A program made the position numbers and the translations under genes. Under the pieces are notes generated by a model. That model did no database searches. It was given only the letters and a program-made list of their open reading frames with translations, and was not told the origin of the DNA. This document shows positions 46,377 through 56,360 of a DNA stretch of 64,000 nucleotides, piece after piece. Location of the stretch: positions 248,001 to 312,000 of the forward strand of contig NZ_JAVXZZ010000002.1 of the NCBI RefSeq assembly GCF_032337135.1, in the 5' to 3' direction. Within the stretch, counting starts at the first letter, position 1. Every line of letters starts with the position of its first letter. This stretch comes from Allorhodoferax sp032337135 (lineage in GTDB: Bacteria; Pseudomonadota; Gammaproteobacteria; Burkholderiales; Burkholderiaceae_C).

Positions 46377-47279
46377 TCAGAGCAGACGTTGGAGTGTCAT
46401 TCCAGTGGCCATGAGCACGGGGGTCAGCAGATTGGCTCCGACATTGCGTCCCATGGCAGGCAGCAGTGCGGGGACATCGTTGTGGTGCCGCAGTACATCG
46501 CGCGCGGCCGGTACGGCCAGTATCAGGCCCCCCAGCCCCAGCAAGGCGCCCCAGGGCAGCCACCCCCAGCCCACGGCCAGCACCGGAATGGCATAGGCCG
46601 CGATGGTCATGGCGACAAACAGCCGACTGGCCAGCCCTGTGCCGTGCTGCACAAGGAGGTGGCGACGCCCGGCTTGGCGGTCAGCCTCCACATCCGGAAA
46701 CTGGTTCAGAAGCAGCAGGTTGTTGACGAGGAAGAACGGTGTTAGGCTCGCCGCCCAGGTGCTCAGGTGGTAATGGCCCGTCAGAGCCACGTCGGTGCCG
46801 AGCACCATCAGCGGACCGAACCCGAGTCCGGGTGCCACTAGGCATAGCCAGGCCGAACGGGTGACCCAGCGTGTGTAGGCCACCACCAGCACGACGCCAG
46901 CGAGCCCCAGCGGCAGCAGTGCACTGCCGCGTAGCCAGACGAAATATGCGCCGACAGCCATGCACATGCCCAGGGTTGCCACGGCCAGCGCCCGTGCTGC
47001 AGGCGCCAGCTCCGGGTGCGCGGGCAGGGTGCCGCTGCCCCCGCTGAACGGTGTGCGCTCGGTTGCCAGGTCCAGTCCGCTGCGGAAATCCAGGTATTCG
47101 TTGAAGGCGTTGACGCTGACATGGGCCAACAGCGCACCGAACAGCACCAGCAGCGCATCAACCCAGGGGAACGGCGCGGTCGTGGCCGACGCACAGGCCC
47201 AACCCAGCACGATGCAGGCCGGGGTGAGCACAAGAAAAGGCAGGCGGGCGGTGCCCAGCAGCAACTTCAGGTTCGTCAT
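46377..47279 (-). CDS. UbiA family prenyltransferase
   Basis: A 300-aa membrane protein with about eight transmembrane helices. The two aspartate-rich prenyl-diphosphate motifs are NEYLDFRSGLD (about residues 57-67) and DVEADRQAG (about 182). The arrangement is closer to MenA/1,4-dihydroxy-2-naphthoate-type enzymes than to UbiA of ubiquinone synthesis. No menaquinone genes are nearby, so the aromatic acceptor is unknown. It shares an operon with dinB. Confidence 0.85.
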   Translation of the reverse strand: MTNLKLLLGTARLPFLVLTPACIVLGWACASATTAPFPWVDALLVLFGALLAHVSVNAFNEYLDFRSGLDLATERTPFSGGSGTLPAHPELAPAARALAVATLGMCMAVGAYFVWLRGSALLPLGLAGVVLVVAYTRWVTRSAWLCLVAPGLGFGPLMVLGTDVALTGHYHLSTWAASLTPFFLVNNLLLLNQFPDVEADRQAGRRHLLVQHGTGLASRLFVAMTIAAYAIPVLAVGWGWLPWGALLGLGGLILAVPAARDVLRHHNDVPALLPAMGRNVGANLLTPVLMATGMTLQRLL

Positions 47280-47392
47280 GGGCCAAGCATACGGCACGGA
47301 AGCACAGTTGATTGCCCCATCCAGTACGCCAACGGTCCTGGGGTAGTGCGGAGTTTGCGTTTCGACGTTAGCATGTGCCAAGGAGGGGCTGC

Positions 47393-48151
47393 ATGACACG
47401 TTGGCTGTTGGTTTTCGTTGCGGCCGTTTGCCTGTGGAGCGAAGCGTCGGCCCAGGTGGTGCGGATGGCATTGCTCACTGCACCACCTTATGGTGCATTG
47501 GACAGTGAGGGACGTGCCAGCGGCTTGTACCCGGACATTGCCCAGGCGCTGGAGCAGGCAACCGGGCTGGACGTGCAGGTGGAGCTGGTGCCGTTCGCAC
47601 GCGCTGCGAACGAGGTCGCCAAAGGCGGCGCGGATGCCACCATCATGATGGCCAATGCATTCAGTGACGGCAAGGCGGTCGAAGCGGTGGTCGTGTTCTA
47701 CACGCGGCAGGTCCTGCTGTTGCGACCCGGTTTGCAACTGGGCGTGGACCGGAGCCTGAACGGCCTGACCATCGGCCGTCTCAATGGGGGGTGCCAGGCA
47801 CTGGCCGAACGAACCGGTGCCGCTGTGAAATTCCAGGAGATCAATTCGCAGGCGTCGGCTGTGGGCATGTTGGCCCTTGGTCGCATCGACGCCTTCTGTT
47901 CCACGGAAGAGGCCATACGGGCGGAAATCCGCAACCAGGGACTGGAAGCCAAGTTGCGCGCGGCCAAGCTCATGGAGCTGGGGGCCCGCCCGGTATGGTT
48001 GATGCTTTCCCCAACCTTGGCCCCTGCGGTCGCGGAGAAGCTGGTCGCGGGCGTCAAGCGCTTGCAGAAGAGTGGCCAATTGGCGACGATATTCCGCAAC
48101 CACTTGGGATCCGCCTACCGTTTGCAGACGCAGGAAAAGACACCCTTCTGA
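47393..48151 (+). CDS. periplasmic substrate-binding protein, family 3-like
   Basis: A 252-aa protein with a signal peptide ending near SEASA-QVV and a family-3-type binding fold (VRMALLTAPPYGALD; GLYPDIAQALEQATG). Upstream AAGGAGG (47379-47386) supports the ATG at 47393. It is the second orphan binding protein in the window, with no adjacent permease. It is divergent from the UbiA-family gene. The ligand is unknown. Confidence 0.78.
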   Translation: MTRWLLVFVAAVCLWSEASAQVVRMALLTAPPYGALDSEGRASGLYPDIAQALEQATGLDVQVELVPFARAANEVAKGGADATIMMANAFSDGKAVEAVVVFYTRQVLLLRPGLQLGVDRSLNGLTIGRLNGGCQALAERTGAAVKFQEINSQASAVGMLALGRIDAFCSTEEAIRAEIRNQGLEAKLRAAKLMELGARPVWLMLSPTLAPAVAEKLVAGVKRLQKSGQLATIFRNHLGSAYRLQTQEKTPF

Positions 48152-48245
48152 GCCGATGTTTCTGGTACGAATAGGTCGCTGACTCAGTAAAAACCCTAAT
48201 ATTCGCGTTATGCTGCTGTGCAGCAATTCAAGTAAGGCCCTGGCC

Positions 48246-50924
48246 ATGGACAAGCACTACCTGTCTCCCCTTTTCGCCCCGCAATCCATCGCGGTATTCG
48301 CGGGCAAGCCGGATGACCCCCAGACGCAGACACCCCAAGCCCAGGCGCTTCACCAGGCGCTCAAGGCCCAGCGATTCGAAGGCTCGCTGGTGTTCCTCGA
48401 TTCCGACTTCGCCGGAACCCTGGCCGACCTGGCCACCACCCAGGCGGACCTGGCCGTGATTGCACTGCCCAAGGACGAGGTGCTCGGCGCACTGGAAATC
48501 GCCGGTCGCATCAAATGCAAGGCCGCCGTGGTCATTTCGAGCGGCATGGACGCCGCACTGGCCGGGGAACTGCACCGGGTGGCACGCCGCGACGGCATCC
48601 ATCTGCTGGGCCCCAATTGCCTTGGGTTCCAGCGCCCGCATTTGCAGCTCAACGCCAGCGTGGCTGGTCCCTTGGCCAGCAGCGGCCCTTTGGCCCTGGT
48701 CTCGCAGTCCGGTGCGCTGACATCCTCGATCCTGGATTGGGCGCAGAAGAACGGCGTGGGCTTTTCGACCGTGGTGTCGTTGGGACCCAACACGGCGGTC
48801 GACATGGCCGAAGTGCTCGACTTCCTGGCCACTGACGCGCGTACCCACAGCATCGTGGTCTACCTCGAAGGCATCAAGAATGCACGGCGCTTCATGAGCG
48901 CCCTGCGCGCGGCGGCCAATGCCAAGCCGGTGGTGGTACTCAAGGCCGGCCGCAAGGCCGAGGGCAATCGTGCGGCCCTGACCCACAGTGGCACCATCGT
49001 CGGCAGCGATGACGTGTTCGACGCGGCCTTGCGCCGTGCCGGCGCGGTGCGCGTGCGCTCCTTCGTGGCCCTGTTCTCGGCCGCCAAGTCATTGGCATCG
49101 CGCTACCGTCCTGTGGGGCGGCGCCTGGCCGTGATCACCAATGGCGGCGGGCCCGGCGTGCTGGCGGCAGACTGGATCGACGAAGTCAAGCTGCATCTGG
49201 GCATCCTGAGCGATGCCCACGCCCAGGCCCTGCAGCCCAAGCTGCCGCCGCTGGCGTCCCTGGTCGACCTCATTGACCTGTCCGAGGAGGCGGGTCCCGA
49301 ACACTACACGGCGGCACTGGATACCGTAGCCCAGGCCAGCGAGGTGGACGGTGTGTTGGCCATCTATTCGCCGGCCCATGGTTCGGACGGCTCTGCCATT
49401 GCCACCGCCCTGGCGCAGGCCAACCGGCGCCTGGGCAAGCCACTGCTGACCTGTTGGATGGGTGATGCCACGGTGGGTGAGGCGCGGCGCATCCTCAACG
49501 ATGCCGCCATTCCGAGCTTCCGCACGCCCGAAGCCGCCGTCGGCTCCTTCTCCAATATCGCCTCGTTCTACCAGAACCAGCAGCTGCTGCAGCAGACCCC
49601 GCCGCCCCTGTCGGACCTGGCCAAGCCCGATGTGGATGGCGCGCGCATGCTGGTGGAAAGCGTGCTGGCCGAGCGACGCAAGGTGCTGACGGAAATGGAG
49701 TCCAAGGCGCTATTGGCGGCCTTCCACATCCCCGTGACCCGGACCATCCTGGCGCGCAATGTCAACGAAGCGATCATGATTGCCACCCAGCTCGGCTTTC
49801 CGGTGGCGCTCAAGATCGACTCTCCCGACATTGCCCACAAGTCCGACGTGCACGGCGTGGCGCTCAACGTGCTCAACGCCACGGCGGTGCGCGATACCTA
49901 CGTCGACATGGTGGAAGCGGTAGCCAAGGCGCAGCCGGGCGCGCGCATCAACGGGGTCACGATCCAGAACATGTCGTCGCAGAAGCGGGGGCGCGAGATC
50001 TACATCGGGCTGGTGACCGACGCGCCATTCGGGCCGGTCATCGCGTTCGGTGCGGGTGGAACCATGATCGAGCTCATGAACGACCGCGCCATGGAGTTGC
50101 CGCCGCTGAACCAGTTCCTGGCCCGCCGGCTCATCGACCGCGCCCGTGTGGCAGAGACACTGGGCGAGTGGCGCGGTGCGCCCCCGGTGGACATGGCGGC
50201 GCTGGAGCAGGTGCTGCTGCGGGTGTCCGAAATGGTGTGTGAGCTGCCCCAGCTGCGCGAGATGGACATCAACCCCATCATCGTCGACGAGAGCGGCGCG
50301 GTGGCGGTGGATGCGCGCATCGTGGTGGACAACGCGCCACCCTCGGTGCGGCACTACAACCACCTGGCGATCCTGCCGTATCCGTCCCAGCATGAGCAGG
50401 AGTGGCCGATGCGCGGAGGCGGCGAGTACACGGTGCGCCCCATCCATCCCGACGATGCCTCGATGCTGCAGGAGTTCGTGCGCCAGTTGTCGCCCGAGAG
50501 CCGCTACTTCCGATTTGTCTCGTCGATTCAGGAGCTGCCGCCGACCATGCTGTCGCGCTTCACGCTGATCGACTACGACCGCGAAATGGCGCTGGTGGCG
50601 GTGTGCCGCGAGCGCACGGTGGGGGCTGATGGCGAAACCGTGGAAACCCAGCGCGTGCTGGGGGTGTCACGCTACATCACCAACCCCGACCGCGCGACCT
50701 GCGAGTTCTCGCTGGTGGTGGCCGACGACTTCAAGGGCCAGGGGCTGGGTTCGCGGCTGATGCTCTCGATCATGGACTTTGCCCGCGAGAAAGGCCTGAC
50801 CGAGATCGAGGGCCTGGTGCTGGCGAACAACGCCAACATGCTCAAGCTCATGAAGAGCCTGGGCTTCAGCATCAAGACCTACGCCGACGACCCAGACTTC
50901 AAGCTCGTCACGCACCTGTTGTAG
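48246..50924 (+). CDS. Pat-type protein acetyltransferase (NDP-forming acyl-CoA synthetase fused to GNAT)
   Basis: An 892-aa protein. A CoA-binding domain (about residues 8-135) and a succinyl-CoA-ligase-like domain (150-460) are followed by an ATP-grasp subdomain (490-715) and a C-terminal GNAT acetyltransferase (727-892, GQGLGSRLM acetyl-CoA loop). The architecture equals PatZ/Pka/Pat, which acetylates and silences acetyl-CoA synthetase and other proteins. The start ATG at 48246 gives MDKHYLSPL. It converges with the LldD-like gene across a dispersed repeat. Confidence 0.92.
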   Translation: MDKHYLSPLFAPQSIAVFAGKPDDPQTQTPQAQALHQALKAQRFEGSLVFLDSDFAGTLADLATTQADLAVIALPKDEVLGALEIAGRIKCKAAVVISSGMDAALAGELHRVARRDGIHLLGPNCLGFQRPHLQLNASVAGPLASSGPLALVSQSGALTSSILDWAQKNGVGFSTVVSLGPNTAVDMAEVLDFLATDARTHSIVVYLEGIKNARRFMSALRAAANAKPVVVLKAGRKAEGNRAALTHSGTIVGSDDVFDAALRRAGAVRVRSFVALFSAAKSLASRYRPVGRRLAVITNGGGPGVLAADWIDEVKLHLGILSDAHAQALQPKLPPLASLVDLIDLSEEAGPEHYTAALDTVAQASEVDGVLAIYSPAHGSDGSAIATALAQANRRLGKPLLTCWMGDATVGEARRILNDAAIPSFRTPEAAVGSFSNIASFYQNQQLLQQTPPPLSDLAKPDVDGARMLVESVLAERRKVLTEMESKALLAAFHIPVTRTILARNVNEAIMIATQLGFPVALKIDSPDIAHKSDVHGVALNVLNATAVRDTYVDMVEAVAKAQPGARINGVTIQNMSSQKRGREIYIGLVTDAPFGPVIAFGAGGTMIELMNDRAMELPPLNQFLARRLIDRARVAETLGEWRGAPPVDMAALEQVLLRVSEMVCELPQLREMDINPIIVDESGAVAVDARIVVDNAPPSVRHYNHLAILPYPSQHEQEWPMRGGGEYTVRPIHPDDASMLQEFVRQLSPESRYFRFVSSIQELPPTMLSRFTLIDYDREMALVAVCRERTVGADGETVETQRVLGVSRYITNPDRATCEFSLVVADDFKGQGLGSRLMLSIMDFAREKGLTEIEGLVLANNANMLKLMKSLGFSIKTYADDPDFKLVTHLL

Positions 50925-50933
50925 ATGGTGCGG

Positions 50934-50984
50934 TTGCTACGTAATTTGTAGCGGTCTACGCAATGTTTACCTGGGCTGCAGCCA
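50934..50984 (+). repeat. dispersed 51-bp repeat, pat/lldD-like junction copy
   Basis: TTGCTA-N8-GTAGCG-N3-TACGCAAT with the tail CTGGGCTGCAGCC. It occupies the 83-bp convergent gap. Confidence 0.65.
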
Positions 50985-51007
50985 GAATTGGCATGCAAGC
51001 CCGAGGG

Positions 51008-52162
51008 TCAGGGCGTAGGGAAGGTGCCAGGCAGCAGGATGCTGCGGTCCACGGTCTCGATGTTGGTGTGGCCGCAGAACGCCATCGTCAGGTCGAGTTC
51101 CTTGTGGATGATCTCCAGGCACTTGGACACACCGGCTTCGCCCATGGCCCCCAGGCCGTAGAGGAAGGCCCGCCCGATGTAGGTGCCCTGGGCGCCGAGG
51201 GCGCGGGCCTTGAGCACATCCTGACCCATCCGTACGCCACCATCCATGTGCACCTCGATGTCCTTGCCCACGGCTTCGACGATGCGCGGCAGGGCGCGGA
51301 TGCTGCTCTCGGCCCCGTCGAGCTGGCGACCGCCGTGGTTGGAAACGATCAGGGCGTCGGCGCCGGACTGCACCGCCAGGCGGGCGTCCTCCACGTCCTG
51401 GATGCCCTTGAGGATCAGCTTGCCGCCCCAGCGTTTCTTGATCCACTCCACATCGTTCCAGTTCAGCCCCGGGTCGAACTGCTGCGCGGTCCAGGCCCCC
51501 AAGTTCGACACATCGTCCACACCCTGTACGTGGCCCACGATGTTGCCGAACTGGCGCCGCGGCGTGCCCAGCATGCCCAGTCCCCAGCGCACCTTGGTGG
51601 CCAGGTTGATGATGTTGGCCAAGGTGGGTTTCGGAGGCGCGGAGAGGCCATTCTTCAGGTCCTTGTGGCGCTGGCCCAGGATCTGCAGGTCCAGCGTAAG
51701 TACCAGGGCCGAACAGCCCGCCGCCTTGGCGCGGTCAATGAGGCGCTCAATGAAGCCGCGGTCCTTCATGACGTAGAGCTGGAACCAGAAACCGGGACCG
51801 GCGTGCTGGGCCACGTCCTCGATCGAGCAAATGCTCATGGTCGACAGCGTGAACGGGATACCGAACGCGCGGGCTGCGCGGGCCGCGAGGATTTCGCCGT
51901 CGGCATGCTGCATGCCGGTCAGGCCCGTGGGGGCAATCGCCACCGGCATGGCCACCTTTTGGCCAATCATCGTGGTGGCAGTAGTGCGGTTCTCCATGTT
52001 CACCGCCACGCGTTGGCGCAGCTTGATGGACTGGAAGTCCGATTCATTGGCGCGGTAGGTGCTCTCGGTCCACGAGCCGGAGTCGGCATAGTCGTAGAAC
52101 ATGCGCGGTACGCGTTTCTTGGCCAGAACACGCAGGTCTTCGATGGTGGTGATGGTCGTCAT
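51008..52162 (-). CDS. FMN-dependent alpha-hydroxy-acid dehydrogenase, L-lactate dehydrogenase-like
   Basis: A 384-aa flavoenzyme of the LldD/glycolate-oxidase family. FMN-site residues lie in VAIAPTGLTGM and LVLTLDLQILGQRHKD. The catalytic histidine-arginine pair is in SNHGGRQLDG, and the phosphate site is in VHMDGGVRMGQD. It probably oxidises L-lactate (or another 2-hydroxyacid) with transfer of electrons to the respiratory chain. The ATG at 52162 gives MTTITTIEDLR. Confidence 0.9.
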   Translation of the reverse strand: MTTITTIEDLRVLAKKRVPRMFYDYADSGSWTESTYRANESDFQSIKLRQRVAVNMENRTTATTMIGQKVAMPVAIAPTGLTGMQHADGEILAARAARAFGIPFTLSTMSICSIEDVAQHAGPGFWFQLYVMKDRGFIERLIDRAKAAGCSALVLTLDLQILGQRHKDLKNGLSAPPKPTLANIINLATKVRWGLGMLGTPRRQFGNIVGHVQGVDDVSNLGAWTAQQFDPGLNWNDVEWIKKRWGGKLILKGIQDVEDARLAVQSGADALIVSNHGGRQLDGAESSIRALPRIVEAVGKDIEVHMDGGVRMGQDVLKARALGAQGTYIGRAFLYGLGAMGEAGVSKCLEIIHKELDLTMAFCGHTNIETVDRSILLPGTFPTP

Positions 52163-52358
52163 GGCAGTCTCCTTGGTCGGCCTGCATGGTAGCGTCCGGG
52201 TCAGGGAAGGTGGTGTGAAGAGCGGTGTCGTCAGCGTGAAAAAATTTTGATGGCGTCCAGTTGACTTCGGAACATGCGGGCCATCGCCGCGCAGCCTCGG
52301 CCATAGGCGCCGCATCGCCAATGCGGCACAATGCCTGGTTTTGGAATTTTCATTTCCC

Positions 52359-55328
52359 ATGGATTCCTCCGTCGCCCTGTCACTTGAAACATTGAAGCAG
52401 CGCGTAGCCGCTTTGGAAAGCCAGTTGCAATCGCAGCAGAGGCGTTGGCAGGCATTGGAAGAGGCCAATGGCGATGTCCTGGGTTTGCTGAAGTGGCGCC
52501 TCGACAGCGCTGGTGAATTGGTGCTGCTGGCATGCAACACCGCCGGTTCTGGCTTGATGCAGCGCGACTTGGGCGGTGCTGTGGGGCAGACTTTTGCTCA
52601 GGTGTTTCCTGGCCTGCAGCTTCGCCCGATCCATCGGCAACTGTGCCGACTGGCCCAGGACGGCGGGGCACTGCCGCCGACCCCGTTTTCGGGAGAGGGC
52701 CTGCTGTCCGGGCGCTCGTATCTCATGATGGCCTACCAGTGTGCGCAGGGCGAGGTCGTCGTCAAATTCTGGGATCGCAGTGAGTCTAGTGACGGCTCTG
52801 CGCTGCGCATGCACGTGCAGCAGCAGATGTCGGCCATTTTTGGTCACAGTCCGACGGCGATTTCGCTGAGCAGGTTGTCTGATGGGGCGTTCGTGGACGT
52901 GAATGCGTGTTGGACCGAAGTGACGGGCTATTCCTTGCAGGATGTGTTGGGACGAACGGAGGCCGATATCGGCTTTTGGCGAGATTCCCAGGAGCGTATC
53001 CAGTGGCTTGAGTCCCAGGGAGATGCGGGTTCGAGCCTGCCCGTCATGGAAAAGCCGTTCGTTCGGCCAGACCGGCGGCGCGTGGTGCTGCAGCACAGCG
53101 CGAACCGGGTCGAGATCGGAGACGGCCAATACCTGCTGAGCTACGTGCGTGACGTGACCCAGGAACGGGCCAATGCGGCAAACCTGCTGGCCAGCGAGCA
53201 GTTGCTCAAGGCCACCAATGCACGGCTGCAGGAACGGCTGCAGTTCATCCAGAAGGTGACCTCGCGGGCGCCTGGGGTCATTTTCCAGATGCTGCGCAGC
53301 CCGGAAGGTGCGTACCGGTTCCTGTACCTGGCCGAGCCGCTGCGCGACATGTACCGGGGATTGACGGCAGAGCAGGTGCTGGAGGACCCTCGGTGCGCGC
53401 TGGCGCTGCACCATCCCGATGACCTGCCGGAGTTTCGCCGCTCCATCGACTTGTCGGCGCGCATGCTCACCCCTTGGCAGCACGAGTACCGGCTCTGCCT
53501 TGCGGGCGGGGAAGTGCGCTGGATCCTGGGCCATGCCATTCCCGAGCTGGCCCCCGATGGCAGCACGCTGTGGAGCGGTTTCCTCACCGATGTCACGGAC
53601 CGTCGTCATGCGCAGGAGCGCCTGGCCGCCAGCGAGTCTCGGTTTCGCGCCCTCACGGACCTGTCGTCCGACTGGTATTGGGAGCAGGACGCCGAGTACC
53701 GCTTTGTGCGGATTGACGGCAGTCCCACCGGGGCCATGTCCTTGGAAGCGGATTCGCTGATTGGCAAGACCCGCTGGGAATCGGGTGTGGAGGGCGTCAG
53801 CGCATCGGAATGGGCCAAGCACCGTGCCGACCTGTTCGCGCATCGAACGTTCCACGATTTCCAGGTGGCCCGACGCCTGTCCGATGGCAGCGTCATGTGG
53901 GCATCGATCAGTGGTGCGCCGATTTTCGACAAGCAGGGCAAATTCATTGGTTACCGCGGTATCGGACGCGACATTACCGAGCGCAAGCGCGACGAAGACC
54001 GGATCGAGCGCCTGGCGTTCTACGATGCGTTGACCGGCCTGCCCAACCGGCGCCTGCTGATGGACCGCCTGCACAGTGCCTTGGCCCTGCGCGAGCGCGA
54101 CGGCAGCACCGGCGCGATCCTGTTCATCGATCTGGACAACTTCAAGGACCTCAACGACACCCGTGGCCACGATGTGGGCGACGAACTGCTCAAGCAGGTA
54201 GCGATCCGCCTTGGGGAATGCGTGCGTGACGCCGATACCGTGGCCCGTTTGGGAGGCGATGAATTCGTGGTGATGCTGCAGAAGCTCAGCCCCATAGCGG
54301 ATGAGGCCGCGGCCGATGTGGAAACCGTCGGACGCAAGATCCTGCAGACGCTCAACGAGCCGTACCGGCTCAGCGGTGCCGAGCACCACAGCACGCCGAG
54401 TATCGGGGTCGCCATGTTCCAGGGGGAGGGACTGACGCTGGACGAACTGCTCAAGCGGGCCGACCTGGCCATGTACCAGGCCAAGGCGGCGGGACGAAAC
54501 ACCTTGCGCTTCTTTGACCCCACGATGCAGGCCGCAGCGACCGCGCGGGCTACGGTGGAGGCAGAACTGCGACAGGCCATGCAGCGCGACCAGCTGGTCC
54601 TGTACTACCAGCCTGTCGTCGATGCACAGGAACGTACGACGGGTGTGGAGGCGCTGGTGCGCTGGGTGCACCCCACCCGCGGCATGGTCAGCCCCGGGGA
54701 TTTCATTCCGGTGGCGGAGCAGACCGGGCTGATCCTGGATCTCGGCCTGTGGGTGCTGCGCGCGGCTTGCCAGCAACTGGTGCTGTGGCGTGGCAATGCG
54801 CTGACCCGCGATCTGAGCATTTCCGTCAATGTCAGTGCGCGTCAATTCCGTCATCCGGGCTTCACGACGCAAGTGCTCGATGTGCTGCGGCAGACGGGAG
54901 CCAATCCCTACCGGCTCAAGCTGGAGCTGACCGAGAGCCTGCTGCTGACCGACTTTGCCGATGTCACGCTCAAGATGACAGAGCTGCGTTCCATCGGGGT
55001 CAGTTTCTCCCTGGACGACTTCGGTACCGGCTATTCGTCCTTGAGCTACCTCAAGCAACTGCCCCTGGACCACCTCAAGATCGACCAGTCCTTCGTGCGC
55101 GGGGTGCTGCACGATCCCAATGATGCGGCGATCGCCCGGACCATTCTGACCCTGGCGGCCAGCCTGGACCTCGGCGTGGTCGCGGAAGGGGTGGAGATTG
55201 CCGGTCAGCGCGATTTCCTGAAGGAAAACGGGTGCCGTTCATTCCAGGGCTATCTGTTTGGCCGTCCCGTGCCGGTGCAGATGCTTGACTTGCGTGATAC
55301 CGCGTCGAGCCGCTTCGTCGGGCTGTAA
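52359..55328 (+). CDS. PAS-GGDEF-EAL c-di-GMP signalling protein (copy 2)
   Basis: A 989-aa protein. An N-terminal coiled coil (about residues 8-40) precedes three to four PAS-type sensor domains up to about residue 540. The GGDEF domain begins near 551 with intact LGGDEF near 630, and the EAL domain has VEALVRW near 762 and DDFGTGYSS. It shares the block AKAAGRNTLRFFDPTMQA with copy 1 at 42.5 kb, so the catalytic halves are paralogues; the sensor halves differ. The stop codon overlaps the T-run of the suhB terminator. Confidence 0.9.
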   Translation: MDSSVALSLETLKQRVAALESQLQSQQRRWQALEEANGDVLGLLKWRLDSAGELVLLACNTAGSGLMQRDLGGAVGQTFAQVFPGLQLRPIHRQLCRLAQDGGALPPTPFSGEGLLSGRSYLMMAYQCAQGEVVVKFWDRSESSDGSALRMHVQQQMSAIFGHSPTAISLSRLSDGAFVDVNACWTEVTGYSLQDVLGRTEADIGFWRDSQERIQWLESQGDAGSSLPVMEKPFVRPDRRRVVLQHSANRVEIGDGQYLLSYVRDVTQERANAANLLASEQLLKATNARLQERLQFIQKVTSRAPGVIFQMLRSPEGAYRFLYLAEPLRDMYRGLTAEQVLEDPRCALALHHPDDLPEFRRSIDLSARMLTPWQHEYRLCLAGGEVRWILGHAIPELAPDGSTLWSGFLTDVTDRRHAQERLAASESRFRALTDLSSDWYWEQDAEYRFVRIDGSPTGAMSLEADSLIGKTRWESGVEGVSASEWAKHRADLFAHRTFHDFQVARRLSDGSVMWASISGAPIFDKQGKFIGYRGIGRDITERKRDEDRIERLAFYDALTGLPNRRLLMDRLHSALALRERDGSTGAILFIDLDNFKDLNDTRGHDVGDELLKQVAIRLGECVRDADTVARLGGDEFVVMLQKLSPIADEAAADVETVGRKILQTLNEPYRLSGAEHHSTPSIGVAMFQGEGLTLDELLKRADLAMYQAKAAGRNTLRFFDPTMQAAATARATVEAELRQAMQRDQLVLYYQPVVDAQERTTGVEALVRWVHPTRGMVSPGDFIPVAEQTGLILDLGLWVLRAACQQLVLWRGNALTRDLSISVNVSARQFRHPGFTTQVLDVLRQTGANPYRLKLELTESLLLTDFADVTLKMTELRSIGVSFSLDDFGTGYSSLSYLKQLPLDHLKIDQSFVRGVLHDPNDAAIARTILTLAASLDLGVVAEGVEIAGQRDFLKENGCRSFQGYLFGRPVPVQMLDLRDTASSRFVGL

Positions 55329-55349
55329 AAAAGGCCCACGGAGGGGCCT
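55327..55349 (-). terminator. intrinsic terminator of suhB
   Basis: On the minus strand AGGCCC, loop CTCCGT, GGGCCT and a run of T follow the suhB stop. The A-run on the plus strand is part of the end of the GGDEF-EAL gene. Confidence 0.8.
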
Positions 55350-55369
55350 GCGTTAGGTGGTGCGGCGGC

Positions 55370-56230
55370 TTACTCGGCCGATGCAGCGGGTGCCTGGCGC
55401 ACCGCGGCTTTCTCGCCAGCACTGGCAAACTTGCTGTACTTGCCCAGCACACCCACGAGCTGGCCGTAAACCTTGGGGGTGCCCGCCAGGCATTCGTGCT
55501 GTTCCAGGAAGTCGGGCTCGCCGGTGAAATTGCCCACCAGGCCACCGGCCTCGCTCACCAACAGGGAGCCCGCGGCCACATCCCAGGGTTGCAGGCCGGT
55601 TTCGAAAAAGCCTTCGGTGTAGCCGGCAGCCACGTAAGCGAGATCCAGCGCGGCAGCGCCCGGGCGGCGCAGGCCGGCGGTGCGTTGCATCACCTCGCCC
55701 ATCATGGCTAGGTAGCGGTTGAAATCGTCGCCGGGGCGGAACGGGAAACCGGTGGAGATGAGAGACTCCTTGAGCTGCGTGCGACGCGAGACGCGGATAC
55801 GGCGCTCGTTGAGGAATGCACCGCGACCACGGGTGGCCGTGAAGAGGTCGTTGCGGGTGGGGTCGTACACCACGGCGTGTTCGATCTTGCCCTTGACTGC
55901 CAGAGCAATGCTCACGCAGTACACCGGCAGGCCGTGGATGAAGTTGGTGGTGCCATCGAGCGGGTCGATGATCCAGACGAAATCGGAGTCTTTGGCACCC
56001 ATGGTGCGGCCGGATTCTTCGGCCCAGATGCCGTGTCCGGGGTAGGCGCTCAGCAGCGTATCGATGATGATCCGTTCAGCGGCATGGTCCACTTCGGTCA
56101 CGAAGTCATTGGCCTTTTTCTGCGAAATGCGAACCGACTCGATGTCGAGCGCTGCACGGTTGATGATGGAGCCGGCGGTACGGGCTGCTTTCACAGCTAC
56201 ATTGAGCATGGGGTGCTGATTGGTCGTCAT
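55370..56230 (-). CDS. suhB: inositol-1-monophosphatase SuhB
   Basis: A 286-aa Mg-dependent phosphatase: WAEESG, IIDPLDGTTNF and the late WDVAAGSLLVSEAGG metal and substrate motifs. SuhB also takes part in rRNA antitermination in proteobacteria. The ATG at 56230 (MTTNQHPM) is used; the internal ATG at 56209 (MLNVAVKAAR) is the alternative and closer to most family members. It is divergent from trmJ. Confidence 0.95.
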   Translation of the reverse strand: MTTNQHPMLNVAVKAARTAGSIINRAALDIESVRISQKKANDFVTEVDHAAERIIIDTLLSAYPGHGIWAEESGRTMGAKDSDFVWIIDPLDGTTNFIHGLPVYCVSIALAVKGKIEHAVVYDPTRNDLFTATRGRGAFLNERRIRVSRRTQLKESLISTGFPFRPGDDFNRYLAMMGEVMQRTAGLRRPGAAALDLAYVAAGYTEGFFETGLQPWDVAAGSLLVSEAGGLVGNFTGEPDFLEQHECLAGTPKVYGQLVGVLGKYSKFASAGEKAAVRQAPAASAE

Positions 56231-56360
56231 GGATAGCTTGTAGTGGGCTGCAGTCCGTCGGACAGCGGCACGGGATGAGCGGTGATGCCAGCGGGTCGAT
56301 GCCGCAGGCGACAATAGCGCTATTTTACGCGCCCTGGCCTTGGCCTGTCTCTCCCTGTCC

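Noticed and set aside
52380..55112. A 910-codon open frame on the minus strand
   Set aside because: It is antisense to the second GGDEF-EAL gene. The translation is rich in Gln/His/Gly/Arg with no domain.
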